From Ewingella sp049889095 (GTDB taxonomy: Bacteria > Pseudomonadota > Gammaproteobacteria > Enterobacterales > Enterobacteriaceae), in the NCBI GenBank assembly GCA_049889095.1, contig JBLJFK010000009.1: a stretch of DNA of 64,000 bases. One strand, 5' to 3'. Under the pieces are notes generated by a model, which was not told where the DNA came from, did no database searches, and saw only the letters and a program-made list of their open reading frames with translations. How positions within the stretch are numbered: the first letter of the stretch is position 1; every line of letters begins with the position of its first letter. Of this stretch, positions 1 to 8,032 are shown piece by piece. A program made the position numbers and the translations under genes.

Positions 1-36
1 TGCCTTTACCGGCTGAAAGACTGAAACGTTAACGAA

Positions 37-852
37 CTACCACTGCTGGCGCATCCGTTCGCGAACTAATTGCGAACTGGCCCGATTGTCAGCACCTAAA
101 CGATTGTTAAGACCGACACCCGCTTGACGGGCATCCTGAATATTGCTCCACAGCGCCGACTGTACGCTGGCGATATCGTCAGGCGTCGGGCGATCGGGAT
201 TGCCGATATCCATCAGCTGCGCCAGCAGACCAAGGGTGGCGTAATTTTCGATGTCGTAGGCCATCGGCGGAATAGTGGCGGCCAGTTTCTCCAGCGCCTG
301 GACCGAGCGCAGCGTAATACGTGCCGCTGACTCTTTACCCATCGCGTGGATCATAACCTCTGGATTATTGAAGGCGATAAGCTTGTTGGCCTGATAACCG
401 TGGGCCAGAAAAGCCCCGGACATCGCTTTACCCACAATCAGCCCGATAACCGGATGCCCGGCCAGGCGCGCTTGCGCATAAGCACCCGCGGCACCGGCCA
501 GCGCCTGATGAATACCGAACGCTTCTTCGCGGCGGCCATACGCCTGACTTGGCACATCAATCACCGCCACGATGGCGCGCTTGGTGCTGGCACCGACATC
601 GGCGGCAATCACGTCGTTGACGACTTTCGCCAGCGTCCAGCCTTCCAGCAGACCGACTTCACCGCCTGCGGCGCGCGCATAATGATTATTTTTGTCAGGA
701 ACCACCGCGATAAAACGCACGTCCTGATCGTTGATTTTTCCATCGGCCGCTTTCACGGAAGGGCAAAGACCGGTGACCGGCGTGGCGTCTTTAGTCAGTT
801 CATCGAACCAGTAACCACCACGGCTGACGGTGTTGCTTTCTACAGTGCTCAT
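37..852 (-). CDS. mdcE: Malonate decarboxylase gamma subunit
   Basis: MdcE pairs with MdcD to decarboxylate malonyl groups carried on the acyl carrier protein MdcC, leaving acetyl-ACP and CO2 in the cytoplasm. The 271-residue product has the crotonase/carboxyltransferase-type fold of the family, with the glycine-rich stretch VIGLIVGKAMSGAFLAHGYQ (about residues 135-154) typical of the acyl-CoA oxyanion region. It is the last mdc gene seen. Its ATG overlaps the mdcD stop by 4 bp (ATGA), so the two are translationally coupled. Its stop lies 36 bp from the window edge, and the next gene (mdcG in known operons) does not start in that remnant. Confidence 0.93.
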   Translation of the reverse strand: MSTVESNTVSRGGYWFDELTKDATPVTGLCPSVKAADGKINDQDVRFIAVVPDKNNHYARAAGGEVGLLEGWTLAKVVNDVIAADVGASTKRAIVAVIDVPSQAYGRREEAFGIHQALAGAAGAYAQARLAGHPVIGLIVGKAMSGAFLAHGYQANKLIAFNNPEVMIHAMGKESAARITLRSVQALEKLAATIPPMAYDIENYATLGLLAQLMDIGNPDRPTPDDIASVQSALWSNIQDARQAGVGLNNRLGADNRASSQLVRERMRQQW

Positions 853-1685
853 GCGCGATCCTCCCGAGTAAACAGGGCTTCAGTCACTTCACGGCTGGCC
901 TGTTGGGTGGTGTCAAAACTGCTGAGTTTTGGCAGGTAATAGTCAAATTTGTCCGAACGATGCTGGGCAGGAAGGCCTTTGGCAATAAATGCCAGCATCT
1001 GGCTTTTCACTTCGGCTAATGAGTCTTTCACCAGTGCGTCGACAAAACCGCTGCGGTAACGCACTTCGCCACCCGTCATGCTCCAGATAAACGGCCGGTC
1101 GCGGGAGTCGTATTCATCGATACCGGCTTCCTGTTCAATAACCTGCGGGCCATTCAGACCAAGACGGGCTTCACGGGTCACGATGAGATAGCTGCACAGC
1201 GCGGCGGCAATCGACATCCCGCCAAAGCAGCCCACGGTACCGGCAACTACCCCGATCACCGGCGTATAACGGCGTAAATCAACAATCGCGGCATGAATAT
1301 CGGCGATAGCGGCAAGACCGAGGTTGGCCTCCTGCAGGCGTACCCCGCCGGTTTCCAGTAGCAGTACCGCCTGAGTGGCGATGCCGTTACGGTTATCCTC
1401 TGCGGCCAGCTCTAAAGCAGCTGCCATTTTTGCACCGGACACTTCGCCCATACTGCCGCCCTGGAATGCTCCTTCGATGGCAACCACCACCGCGGGCTGA
1501 CCGTCAATGGTGCCTTTAGCAACCACCATGCCGTCATCGGCCTGCGGCACAATGCCCTGCGGTTCCAACCAAGGTGACATGATGCGTTCAAACGGCCCCA
1601 GCAGTTCACGAAAGCTACCCGTATCGAGTAAATTGCGCGCGCGCTGGCGGGCGTTCAATTCGATAAAACTTTGATCAGTTGACAT
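849..1685 (-). CDS. mdcD: Malonate decarboxylase beta subunit
   Basis: Carboxyltransferase-like subunit that forms the malonyl-S-ACP decarboxylase with MdcE. The start chosen is the ATG at 1685 (MSTDQSFIELNARQRARNLL, 278 aa), which fits family length. A longer reading begins at 1781 but is out of phase with mdcC and has no homologous look. The protein carries the ACC/PCC-like core with glycine-rich turns (VVAIEGAFQGGSMGEVSGAK and VVAGTVGCFGGMSIAAALC). The start lies 11 bp inside the end of mdcC and the end overlaps mdcE by 4 bp, a tight overlapping operon arrangement. Confidence 0.93.
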   Translation of the reverse strand: MSTDQSFIELNARQRARNLLDTGSFRELLGPFERIMSPWLEPQGIVPQADDGMVVAKGTIDGQPAVVVAIEGAFQGGSMGEVSGAKMAAALELAAEDNRNGIATQAVLLLETGGVRLQEANLGLAAIADIHAAIVDLRRYTPVIGVVAGTVGCFGGMSIAAALCSYLIVTREARLGLNGPQVIEQEAGIDEYDSRDRPFIWSMTGGEVRYRSGFVDALVKDSLAEVKSQMLAFIAKGLPAQHRSDKFDYYLPKLSSFDTTQQASREVTEALFTREDRA

Positions 1686-1977
1686 GACCGGCCTCCTCAA
1701 ACACCTGTTCAATGCGCAGACGTGCCACACCCGGCGTCGCGCCGAAGTCATTGACGTCGAGCTGGCCTGCGGGTAATTCACGCAGTTGGCTCAGACGGTC
1801 AAAAAAGCGTTGCCACAGGGTGTGGCTACCATCGACGGAGGTCGTGACGATGACATGCAGCTTATCGCCGCTTTTCGGTTCATACAGCGCTTCTAAATCG
1901 CCGGATCCGACCACGCCAGCCTGCGCACGACCAGTCAGCAATGTTTGCGCCGGGTAAGTAAATTCAAAACGTTCCAT
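1675..1977 (-). CDS. mdcC: Malonate decarboxylase acyl carrier protein (delta subunit)
   Basis: Small carrier protein of 100 aa whose serine bears the 2'-(5''-phosphoribosyl)-3'-dephospho-CoA prosthetic group and shuttles malonyl and acetyl groups between MdcA and MdcDE. The expected attachment residue is Ser25 in the VVGSGDLEALYEP segment, which matches the conserved GSGDLE motif of the family. A good Shine-Dalgarno (GAGGTGTT) lies just before the ATG. It sits between mdcB (42-bp gap) and mdcD (11-bp overlap), the standard position in mdc operons. Confidence 0.95.
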   Translation of the reverse strand: MERFEFTYPAQTLLTGRAQAGVVGSGDLEALYEPKSGDKLHVIVTTSVDGSHTLWQRFFDRLSQLRELPAGQLDVNDFGATPGVARLRIEQVFEEAGHVN

Positions 1978-2019
1978 AACACCTCTTTATAAAAATCATG
2001 ATGTTAATAATCAGGACGA

Positions 2020-2883
2020 TCACGCCAGTGAGACGCGATCGAGAAACAGGGTCGCAGCCAGCAAATCCGCCGCGCCGCCGGGTGAGACGTTGTCGCTCAA
2101 CATGCGTTTTTCCAGCGCCTGAAGGTGCGCGCGCCCGGCAATAGATTGTGTGCCCCCGGCATTCAACACCGCGCGGGAACCGGCGTGCATCGCCTGCAAA
2201 GCGGGCATGCCGCCACGCGACAGCACGCAGGTATCCGCCAGTGAGGTCATCACGGCCAACAGGGCATTTAGCTGCGACTGGCTTTCTGTTGCTCCTCTCT
2301 CACGGCTGTCACGCAACTGAGGCAGCGCGAGGTCAAGGATGTGAGGAAAACCACCCTGCGCCTCTGCCCGCGCACCTGGCACCTGATAGCGCTGAACGAC
2401 GTGGGCACCTTTGCTAAAAATTTTCGGACTGAACGCGTCGGACAGTGCCGCCAGTTTTGCCGCCCGCCGGGCAATGGCCTGTGGGCTGTCTGTTTCAGGC
2501 TGCATAGCGGCGGCGCTGACCAGCAGCCCCATCGCCCAGATAGCGCCCCGGTGAGTATTCACTCCGTCGGTTGCCTGCATCATGCGGGCTTCCCCTTCGC
2601 GTCCCAGACGCCCCACGTCCTGACGCAGCGCGATATCCACCGGGCGCTGAAAACTGTGCAGCGCCAGAGCATAAAAGGTGGAGGTCAGGCTATGAGCAGA
2701 ACGCTCCATCAGCGCGAGCGTCAGATCCTGATGCGCACCGGAACCCCGGCTGTCCACCAGGCCCGGCTTTGGACTGAGCCGCGCTTCATCGATCAGCGCC
2801 AGCGTCGCCTGCTGAGCCAGCCGTATAGCCACCTGTTCAGCGGCGATCCGGCCACTGACCGATAAAATGTGCGGCATTGTCAT
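2020..2883 (-). CDS. mdcB: Triphosphoribosyl-dephospho-CoA synthase
   Basis: Makes 2'-(5''-triphosphoribosyl)-3'-dephospho-CoA from ATP and dephospho-CoA, the precursor of the MdcC prosthetic group; related to CitG. The 287-residue protein shows the family segment SPKPGLVDSRGSGAHQDL near residue 38 and NTHRGAIWAMGLL near residue 110, both diagnostic of CitG/MdcB. Its ATG shares one base with the mdcA stop (TAATG), so translation is coupled. The transferase MdcG that would use its product is expected beyond the left edge. Confidence 0.93.
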   Translation of the reverse strand: MTMPHILSVSGRIAAEQVAIRLAQQATLALIDEARLSPKPGLVDSRGSGAHQDLTLALMERSAHSLTSTFYALALHSFQRPVDIALRQDVGRLGREGEARMMQATDGVNTHRGAIWAMGLLVSAAAMQPETDSPQAIARRAAKLAALSDAFSPKIFSKGAHVVQRYQVPGARAEAQGGFPHILDLALPQLRDSRERGATESQSQLNALLAVMTSLADTCVLSRGGMPALQAMHAGSRAVLNAGGTQSIAGRAHLQALEKRMLSDNVSPGGAADLLAATLFLDRVSLA

Positions 2884-4544
2884 TACCAGCTCCGGAACTT
2901 TGCTGGTGGGTTATACAAACCACCAGACCAGTCAACAAGGTCGCTGACGCTGCCTGCGGCCAGCAATGAACGGGTGGCATCGGTACGACGAATACCCATA
3001 TCTTCCGGGAAGACCACCAGCTCCTGACGGCGCAGCTCGGCAACGCGTTTAGCGTCAACGCCCAACCCAATATCGGTAATACCGGCCACGGCGGCCACCA
3101 TAGCGCGGCGCTCTTCCAGCGAGCGAGCCCGGTGCAGATAGGCGATGCCTTCTTCGGTCAGCACGTGGGTCACGTCGTCGCCGTAAATCATCACCGGCGC
3201 CAGCGGCATACCGGACTCTTTACCGACATCCACCGCTTCAAGTTTCTCAACGAAACTTGGCTTACCACCGGACTGATAGGTTTCAACCATCTGTACCACC
3301 AGCTTTTTACCGCGCGCCAGCGGATCCGGCTCTTCAATCATATCGAGCCATGCAGGTGTCGCATGACGGCGGCCGTGCGGGTCGTGGCCCATATTCGGCG
3401 CACCGCCAAAACCAGCCAGACGGCCACGGGTCACCGTTGAGGAGTTCGCCAGGCCATCGATCTGTAAAGTCGAACCGATAAACATGTCTACTGCATACTG
3501 ACCGGCCATCTGGCACAAGGCGCGGTTGGAACGCATCGAGCCGTCGGAGCCGGTGAAAAATACGTCAGGGCGGGCGCGGATATACTCTTCCATCCCCAAT
3601 TCACCACCGAAACAGTGCACGGTATCGACCCAGCCGCTTTCGATAGCCGGGATCAAGGTTGGATGCGGGTTCAGCGTCCAGTGTTTACAGATTTTGCCAC
3701 GCAGGCCGAGCTGTTCGCCGTAAGTTGGCAGCAGCAGTTCAATGGCTGCAGTGTTGAAACCGATGCCATGGTTAAGCGACTGCACGTTGTGTTTGGCGTA
3801 AATACCTTTGATAGCCATCATTGCCATCAGAACGTGCACCGGCTTGATCAAACGTGGGTCACGGGTGAACAACGGTTCGATAAAGAACGGACGGTCGGCA
3901 ACCACCACAAAGTCGATCCAGTCACCGGGAATGTCTACGCGCGGCAGGTCGCAGCCCTCTTCGACCAGCTCATTGACCTGAGCGATGACAATGCCATTTT
4001 TGAAAGCGGCAGCTTCCACCAATGCGGGTGTATCTTCAGTGCTGGCGCCGGTATAAAGGTTACCTTTACGGTCAGCTTTGAAACCGGCAATCAGTGCAAT
4101 GTTAGGCACTAAATCCACATAAAGACGCGCATAAAGCTCGACATAGGTGTGAATAGCGCCGATCTCCATCTGCCCATCTTCCAGCAACTGCGCGATACGC
4201 AGGCTCTGCGGGCCGGAGAAGGCAAAATCGAGTTTGCGGGCGATACCGCGTTCGAAAAGATCAAGATGCTCAGCGCGACTAACGCTCGGCATGATCATAT
4301 GTAAATCGTGAAGTTTTTCCGGGTTAGCTTTGGCCAGCGACCGGGAGAGAAAATCGGCCTGTTTCTGGTTATTCCCTTCCATCACGACGCGATCGCCGGG
4401 GGCAATCAAGGTTTCGAGGATCGAGATAATCTGGTCGGTGGGTAACACTTTGCCCTGAGCCACGGCCCGGACACTCTCTATCCGCCGTTGTTTCTCGCTG
4501 CGGCGGGTGTCCCAAGCTCTGGTGGACTGCGGATGCTGGGTCAT
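2883..4544 (-). CDS. mdcA: Malonate decarboxylase alpha subunit (acetyl-S-ACP:malonate ACP transferase)
   Basis: First gene of the visible mdc operon. MdcA exchanges malonate for acetate on the carrier protein MdcC, starting each catalytic cycle in the cytoplasm. The 553-residue product begins MTQHPQSTRAWDTRRSEKQR and contains the CoA-transferase-like core with GDRVVMEGNNQKQADFLSR early and the GGAPNMGHDPHGRRHATPAW segment near residue 380 seen in MdcA proteins. Length is normal. The upstream region carries a perfect palindrome (4701-4725) that could bind the LysR-type regulator MdcR. No mdcR gene is in the window. Confidence 0.95.
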   Translation of the reverse strand: MTQHPQSTRAWDTRRSEKQRRIESVRAVAQGKVLPTDQIISILETLIAPGDRVVMEGNNQKQADFLSRSLAKANPEKLHDLHMIMPSVSRAEHLDLFERGIARKLDFAFSGPQSLRIAQLLEDGQMEIGAIHTYVELYARLYVDLVPNIALIAGFKADRKGNLYTGASTEDTPALVEAAAFKNGIVIAQVNELVEEGCDLPRVDIPGDWIDFVVVADRPFFIEPLFTRDPRLIKPVHVLMAMMAIKGIYAKHNVQSLNHGIGFNTAAIELLLPTYGEQLGLRGKICKHWTLNPHPTLIPAIESGWVDTVHCFGGELGMEEYIRARPDVFFTGSDGSMRSNRALCQMAGQYAVDMFIGSTLQIDGLANSSTVTRGRLAGFGGAPNMGHDPHGRRHATPAWLDMIEEPDPLARGKKLVVQMVETYQSGGKPSFVEKLEAVDVGKESGMPLAPVMIYGDDVTHVLTEEGIAYLHRARSLEERRAMVAAVAGITDIGLGVDAKRVAELRRQELVVFPEDMGIRRTDATRSLLAAGSVSDLVDWSGGLYNPPAKFRSW

Positions 4545-4700
4545 GCCTGAACCTCCCTGGGTTAGCTTGCTGAGCAGCGGGCGGCTATCACTAAGACAGC
4601 GGCGGGCTCAGACAAGTGGCGGTACATCATAGATGCCATGAATAATTAGCCTATTAAGTGTAGGAAGGGGGAGTGACTTCATCAATCAAGCGCAGTGAAC

Positions 4701-4725
4701 AATCGTTACCCTAAGAGTAACGATT
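4701..4725. promoter_or_regulatory. Perfect inverted repeat upstream of mdcA, candidate operator
   Basis: AATCGTTAC, seven bases, GTAACGATT: a perfect 9-bp inverted repeat about 155 bp upstream of the mdcA ATG. The spacing fits a LysR-type regulator site, and the mdc operon of Klebsiella is controlled by the LysR-type MdcR. Assignment to MdcR is inference. The rest of 4545-4876 holds only a terminator and a short palindrome belonging to the neighbouring gene. Confidence 0.5.
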
Positions 4726-4791
4726 AGATTGAAATTATTTAAAACAGCAGGATAGGGAATAATTAGACGATGAAGTGCACAAAAATGGCAT

Positions 4792-4818
4792 AAAAAAAGA
4801 CGCCATCAGGCATCTTTT
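4792..4818 (-). terminator. Intrinsic terminator after the DUF1471 gene
   Basis: Read on the minus strand it is AAAAGATGCC, loop TGAT, GGCGTCTTTTTTT: a GC stem with one G-T pair followed by a T run, about 60 bp past the stop of the DUF1471 gene. Confidence 0.8.
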
Positions 4819-4831
4819 AAAACCCTTTAAC

Positions 4832-4868
4832 CTACCCGCCATCATTCGAATTGAAAGATGACAGGTAG
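4832..4868. repeat. Short palindrome resembling joined ERIC ends
   Basis: An imperfect 37-bp palindrome from CTACCCGCC to ACAGGTAG whose arms resemble the outer ends of the ERIC copy at 25416-25616 (TTGAAAGATGAC is shared). It may be an extreme internal deletion of ERIC or simply a second hairpin behind the DUF1471 gene. Confidence 0.35.
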
Positions 4869-4876
4869 AAAAGATG

Positions 4877-5143
4877 TTATTTGAAGACTTCAGCCGTCGC
4901 GCTGAATTTCGCATGTTCACGACCGGCGATGATGACATAGTACTTACCGCCTTTCTCATCAGCCAGTTTGGACAGGGCTTCTTTTGCATCCGACGGCGCC
5001 GCCTCACCAGAAACATTAACCATGCCCAAGCTGGTGTAGCCTTTCTCTTGCGCAACTTCTTTGGTGATCAATTCAGCAGCCATTGCATTGATTGAGAAAA
5101 CCCCACCGAGAACTGCCGCAACAATAATTGTATTTAATTTCAT
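4877..5143 (-). CDS. DUF1471 (YdgH/BhsA/McbA-type) periplasmic protein
   Basis: An 88-residue exported protein. Residues 1-22 form a signal peptide (MKLNTIIVAAVLGGVFSINAMA, cleavage after AMA). The mature part matches the small DUF1471 fold shared by BhsA, McbA, YhcN and similar stress-linked enterobacterial proteins: an early SLGMVNVSGEAAPSDAKEAL, then YYVIIAGREHAKFSATAEVF at the end. Family members are induced by stress and affect biofilm or envelope permeability, but no specific function can be assigned here. It is a single-gene unit with its own terminator at 4792-4818, and a 229-bp AT-rich gap separates it from bioH. Confidence 0.85.
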   Translation of the reverse strand: MKLNTIIVAAVLGGVFSINAMAAELITKEVAQEKGYTSLGMVNVSGEAAPSDAKEALSKLADEKGGKYYVIIAGREHAKFSATAEVFK

Positions 5144-5372
5144 GAAATTACCTCTAAATTTGATGAGTATTTTTCAAAAACAGCCAAAATATAAACGATG
5201 AATGCGCATCTGCGCGGCATGACTATCATGGTTAAACGTCAGTAGACTCCCCAGCGACGCAAATAGTCTGCCATCAACCCTTACGTCAGCCATTTCACCG
5301 CCATTATCAGTTTAAGTATTAGTCACAATTGTAAATTATCAATAAATTTGAAAAAAATACTTACATTTAATT

Positions 5373-6143
5373 TCATTTTGAAATCATGAATTTCTCAACA
5401 GCTGAACAGAATGCTTCCGGATGTGAGACAAACGGTGCATGCGCGGCTTTTTCAATGACCCGAGAGGTAGAGTTCGGCCATAGCGCATCAAGTAAAATCG
5501 CGACCTTGCGGGGTACCAAACCATCCAGCGCGCCATAAATGCGCAGCATAGGGACTGGCAACTGACACATAGCCTGACGTAAATCGACCCGCCGCAGGAT
5601 CTCCAGACCGCCATTTAGCACCGCCACTGACGGCATCGGCTGATCAAGTACCACCGCTTTCAACATGCGGGCATCCTGACGAGCGCTGTCGCTGCCGAGG
5701 GTTTGTAGCGCCAGAAAACGCTCGACCGTGCGCTGAAAATCTTCGCTGAGCTGATGCTCAAAAGCTTGCAACACTTCAGGGCGGATACCGGGCCAATCAT
5801 CTTGCGCCGCAAAACAAGGTGAAGAGGCCACGGTGATCAGCTTCTCTACACGCTGTGGGGCATCAAGCGCAATCTGGCTGGCGACCAGCCCGCCGAGCGA
5901 CCAACCCAGCCACGCCGCTTTTTCCGGCGCGGCAACCAGCACAATATCGGCCATTTCCCCGAGGCTCATCGGCCCAAACCCCTGGCTACGCCCATAACCC
6001 GGGAGGTCTACCAGATGCAGACGAAAATGCGGCGCAAGTCGAGCGGCAATGTAACGCCACACCTCAGCATTCAGCCCCCATCCATGAAGCAGCACAAGAT
6101 TGCGATCGCCTTTGCCAAAGGTCTGCCAGTAGAGCCTGTTCAT
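5373..6143 (-). CDS. bioH: Pimeloyl-ACP methyl ester carboxylesterase
   Basis: BioH hydrolyses the methyl ester of pimeloyl-ACP, closing the BioC-BioH route that makes the pimelate part of biotin. The 256-residue alpha/beta hydrolase has the oxyanion segment LLHGWG near residue 19, the nucleophile elbow GWSLGG (Ser about residue 82), the acid in YGALDGLVP (Asp about 207) and the catalytic His in KAAHAPF (about 235). Length equals E. coli BioH. It is divergent from gntX with 45 bp between them, the order found in E. coli. Confidence 0.96.
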   Translation of the reverse strand: MNRLYWQTFGKGDRNLVLLHGWGLNAEVWRYIAARLAPHFRLHLVDLPGYGRSQGFGPMSLGEMADIVLVAAPEKAAWLGWSLGGLVASQIALDAPQRVEKLITVASSPCFAAQDDWPGIRPEVLQAFEHQLSEDFQRTVERFLALQTLGSDSARQDARMLKAVVLDQPMPSVAVLNGGLEILRRVDLRQAMCQLPVPMLRIYGALDGLVPRKVAILLDALWPNSTSRVIEKAAHAPFVSHPEAFCSAVEKFMISK

Positions 6144-6188
6144 AAGGTAATGTCCGTTAGATTTTACACATTAAGGAAGTGGTAATAG

Positions 6189-6881
6189 ATGCCGTTAAGG
6201 ATAACAATTCGTAGCCTTTGCTGGCTATGCCAACAGCCGTTACATCTCGCCAACCACGGTATTTGCAGCCTGTGTGTCAGGGATCTGACGCCACTGCTGC
6301 CGTGCTGCCGGCGTTGCGGGTTACCCAGCGCCAGCCAAAAATTCGACTGCGGCCGCTGCCTGCACAAGCCGCCTCCGTGGGACACTATGATTTCTACTAC
6401 TGATTATCTGCCGCCACTGAGCGGGCTGGTCATGCGGCTCAAATTCTCCCGCCAGCCGGAGCTGGCGGTTACGCTGGCGCGCCTGCTGCTGCTGAGATGG
6501 CTTGCTCGTTTTCGCACCGGTGACGTGGTGCGCCCGGATATTGTGCTCAGCGTACCGTTACACCGGCGGCGCTATTTCTCACGCGGATATAATCAAAGTG
6601 AACTGCTGGCCCAACCGCTGGCTCGCTGGCTGGGCTGTCAGTACCGCCCACACGCCCTGCGGCGCATTCGTTACACACCGCCGCAGCAGCGGTTATCAGA
6701 GGCAGCGCGGAAAATGAATTTGCGTAAAGCATTCCTGTGTGAAGAGAACTTCTGTGGAAAACACGTTGCCCTCATTGATGACGTGGTCACCACTGGCAGC
6801 ACATTACGTGAAATCGGTAAAATACTTCACAATCAGGGCGTTGCGTCTCTACAGATTTGGTGTGTCTGTCGAACTTTGTAG
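6189..6881 (+). CDS. gntX: ComF-family phosphoribosyltransferase-like protein GntX
   Basis: GntX belongs to the ComF family and in E. coli is linked to use of DNA as a nutrient; the older name reflects early gluconate mapping. The 230-residue product has an N-terminal zinc-binding region with four Cys pairs (CWLC, CSLC, CRRC and CGRC within residues 11-58) and a C-terminal PRTase fold ending in the PRPP loop VALIDDVVTTGSTLREI (about 196-212). It is divergent from bioH and 103 bp upstream of nfuA. No competence genes lie nearby. Confidence 0.93.
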   Translation: MPLRITIRSLCWLCQQPLHLANHGICSLCVRDLTPLLPCCRRCGLPSASQKFDCGRCLHKPPPWDTMISTTDYLPPLSGLVMRLKFSRQPELAVTLARLLLLRWLARFRTGDVVRPDIVLSVPLHRRRYFSRGYNQSELLAQPLARWLGCQYRPHALRRIRYTPPQQRLSEAARKMNLRKAFLCEENFCGKHVALIDDVVTTGSTLREIGKILHNQGVASLQIWCVCRTL

Positions 6882-6947
6882 TGGTGAGCACATGCTGCTA
6901 ACACAACGGCCATGTGAAGGATGACGAAGAAAAGCAAAGGGCGTATT

Positions 6948-6972
6948 ATAACCAACTGAAATAGTCAACTAT
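6948..6972 (+). promoter_or_regulatory. IscR type-1-like operator in the nfuA promoter
   Basis: A 25-bp sequence beginning ATAACCAACT and ending TAGTCAACTAT agrees with the type-1 IscR consensus (ATASYYGACTRWWWYAGTCRRSTAT) at 23 of 25 positions by eye. It lies just before the nfuA ATG and next to a TATTAT -10-like hexamer. E. coli nfuA (yhgI) is an established IscR target, so repression by [2Fe-2S]-IscR is likely. Confidence 0.75.
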
Positions 6973-6984
6973 TGAGCCAATACT

Positions 6985-7560
6985 ATGATCCTTATTACCG
7001 ATGCTGCCCAAGAGCACTTTGCCAAACTGCTGGCAAACCAGGAAGAAGGCACCCAGATCCGCGTATTCGTGATTAACCCAGGTACGCCGACCGCTGAATG
7101 CGGTGTCTCCTACTGCCCACCGGATGCTGTGGAAGCAACAGATACCGAACTCAAATTCGAGAAGCTGTCTGCTTTTATCGATGAACTCAGCAAGCCTTAT
7201 TTGGCTGACGCTGAAATCGACTTTGTGACCGACCAGCTCGGTTCCCAGCTGACACTGAAAGCCCCGAATGCCAAAATGCGTAAAGTGGCCGACGATGCAC
7301 CCCTGATGGAGCGCGTTGAGTATCAGCTCCAATCGCAAATTAACCCGCAGCTCGCCAGCCACGGCGGCCGTGTATCATTGATGGAAATCACCGATGATGG
7401 CATCGCCATCTTGCAGTTCGGCGGCGGTTGTAACGGCTGTTCAATGATCGATGTCACGCTGAAAGATGGCATCGAAAAAGACCTGCTGAAAAACTTTCCA
7501 GAACTGAAAGGCGTTCGCGATCTCACCGAGCACCAGCGCGGCGAACACTCGTTCTACTGA
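6985..7560 (+). CDS. nfuA: Fe/S biogenesis protein NfuA
   Basis: NfuA carries [4Fe-4S] clusters and hands them to client enzymes such as lipoyl synthase and aconitase, especially under oxidative stress or iron limitation. The 191-residue product has a degenerate A-type domain (about residues 1-95) lacking the full set of A-type cysteines, and a C-terminal Nfu domain with the cluster-binding CNGC motif (FGGGCNGCSMIDVT, about residues 148-161). It is monocistronic, with an IscR-like site upstream and a strong terminator downstream. Confidence 0.97.
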   Translation: MILITDAAQEHFAKLLANQEEGTQIRVFVINPGTPTAECGVSYCPPDAVEATDTELKFEKLSAFIDELSKPYLADAEIDFVTDQLGSQLTLKAPNAKMRKVADDAPLMERVEYQLQSQINPQLASHGGRVSLMEITDDGIAILQFGGGCNGCSMIDVTLKDGIEKDLLKNFPELKGVRDLTEHQRGEHSFY

Positions 7561-7587
7561 TCAACCGTTGATCGGCCAGAATGCAAG

Positions 7588-7617
7588 AAGCACCCAGTTA
7601 ACCGGGTGCTTTTTTTA
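7588..7617 (+). terminator. Intrinsic terminator of nfuA
   Basis: AAGCACCC, 8-nt loop, GGGTGCTT followed by a run of seven T, 28 bp after the nfuA stop. Confidence 0.9.
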
Positions 7618-7730
7618 TAGTAAACGTGCTGTCGATTGCCTAAGGATATAAACCAGAAGCCGTTTGTGTCTGGGATGCTATGGGGAATGCGGAATTTCCT
7701 GCACCCATCGATTAGTTACGTCAAACAGAT

Positions 7731-7747
7731 TGTTCTTATAAAGAACA
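7731..7747. promoter_or_regulatory. Perfect 17-bp palindrome upstream of the repeat-locus promoter
   Basis: TGTTCTTATAAAGAACA is a perfect odd palindrome ending 44 bp before the -35-like TTGACA at 7792. A second inverted repeat (AACACTG at 7756-7762, CAGTGTT at 7787-7793) overlaps that -35. Both look like operator sites, but no regulator can be named. Confidence 0.4.
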
Positions 7748-7791
7748 CAGACAGGAACACTGAAAATATAAACATGTTATTAAAAACAGTG

Positions 7792-7819
7792 TTGACAGGT
7801 TATAAAAAATCCGTAAATT
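7792..7819 (+). promoter_or_regulatory. Sigma-70-like promoter facing the hexamer-repeat locus
   Basis: TTGACA (7792-7797), 16-bp spacer, TAAATT (7814-7819). The -35 is a perfect consensus match. Transcription would start near 7826 and read through the hexamer array toward the terminator at 8374-8404; no reading frame of useful length lies on this path. Confidence 0.5.
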
Positions 7820-7942
7820 AGTACTCAGCAGCGACGAAATATACATATCGCTGTTAGTTTAAATAGAGTTGTTAGATTAGATATAGTTAGTAAGATGAGT
7901 ATTAGTAATTCGATTTAAGTAAAAGATAAATTTTACTTATAT

Positions 7943-8032
7943 GAAGTAGAAGTAGAAGTAGAAGTAGAAGTAGAAGTAGAAGTAGAAGTAGAAGTAGAAG
8001 TAGAAGTAGAAGTAGAAGTAGAAGTAGAAGTA
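7943..8032 (+). repeat. Tandem hexanucleotide array, 15 exact copies of GAAGTA
   Basis: Ninety bases made of fifteen uninterrupted GAAGTA units with no mismatch, so the array is young or under slippage-driven homogenisation. Reading it as protein gives Glu-Val, Ser-Arg or Lys-stop on the plus strand and a poly-Leu frame on the minus strand, none with a credible start. Confidence 0.98.

Noticed and set aside
1..36. Start of mdcG at the left edge
   Set aside because: No start codon is present on the minus strand in these 36 bases, and the overlapping frames contain stops.
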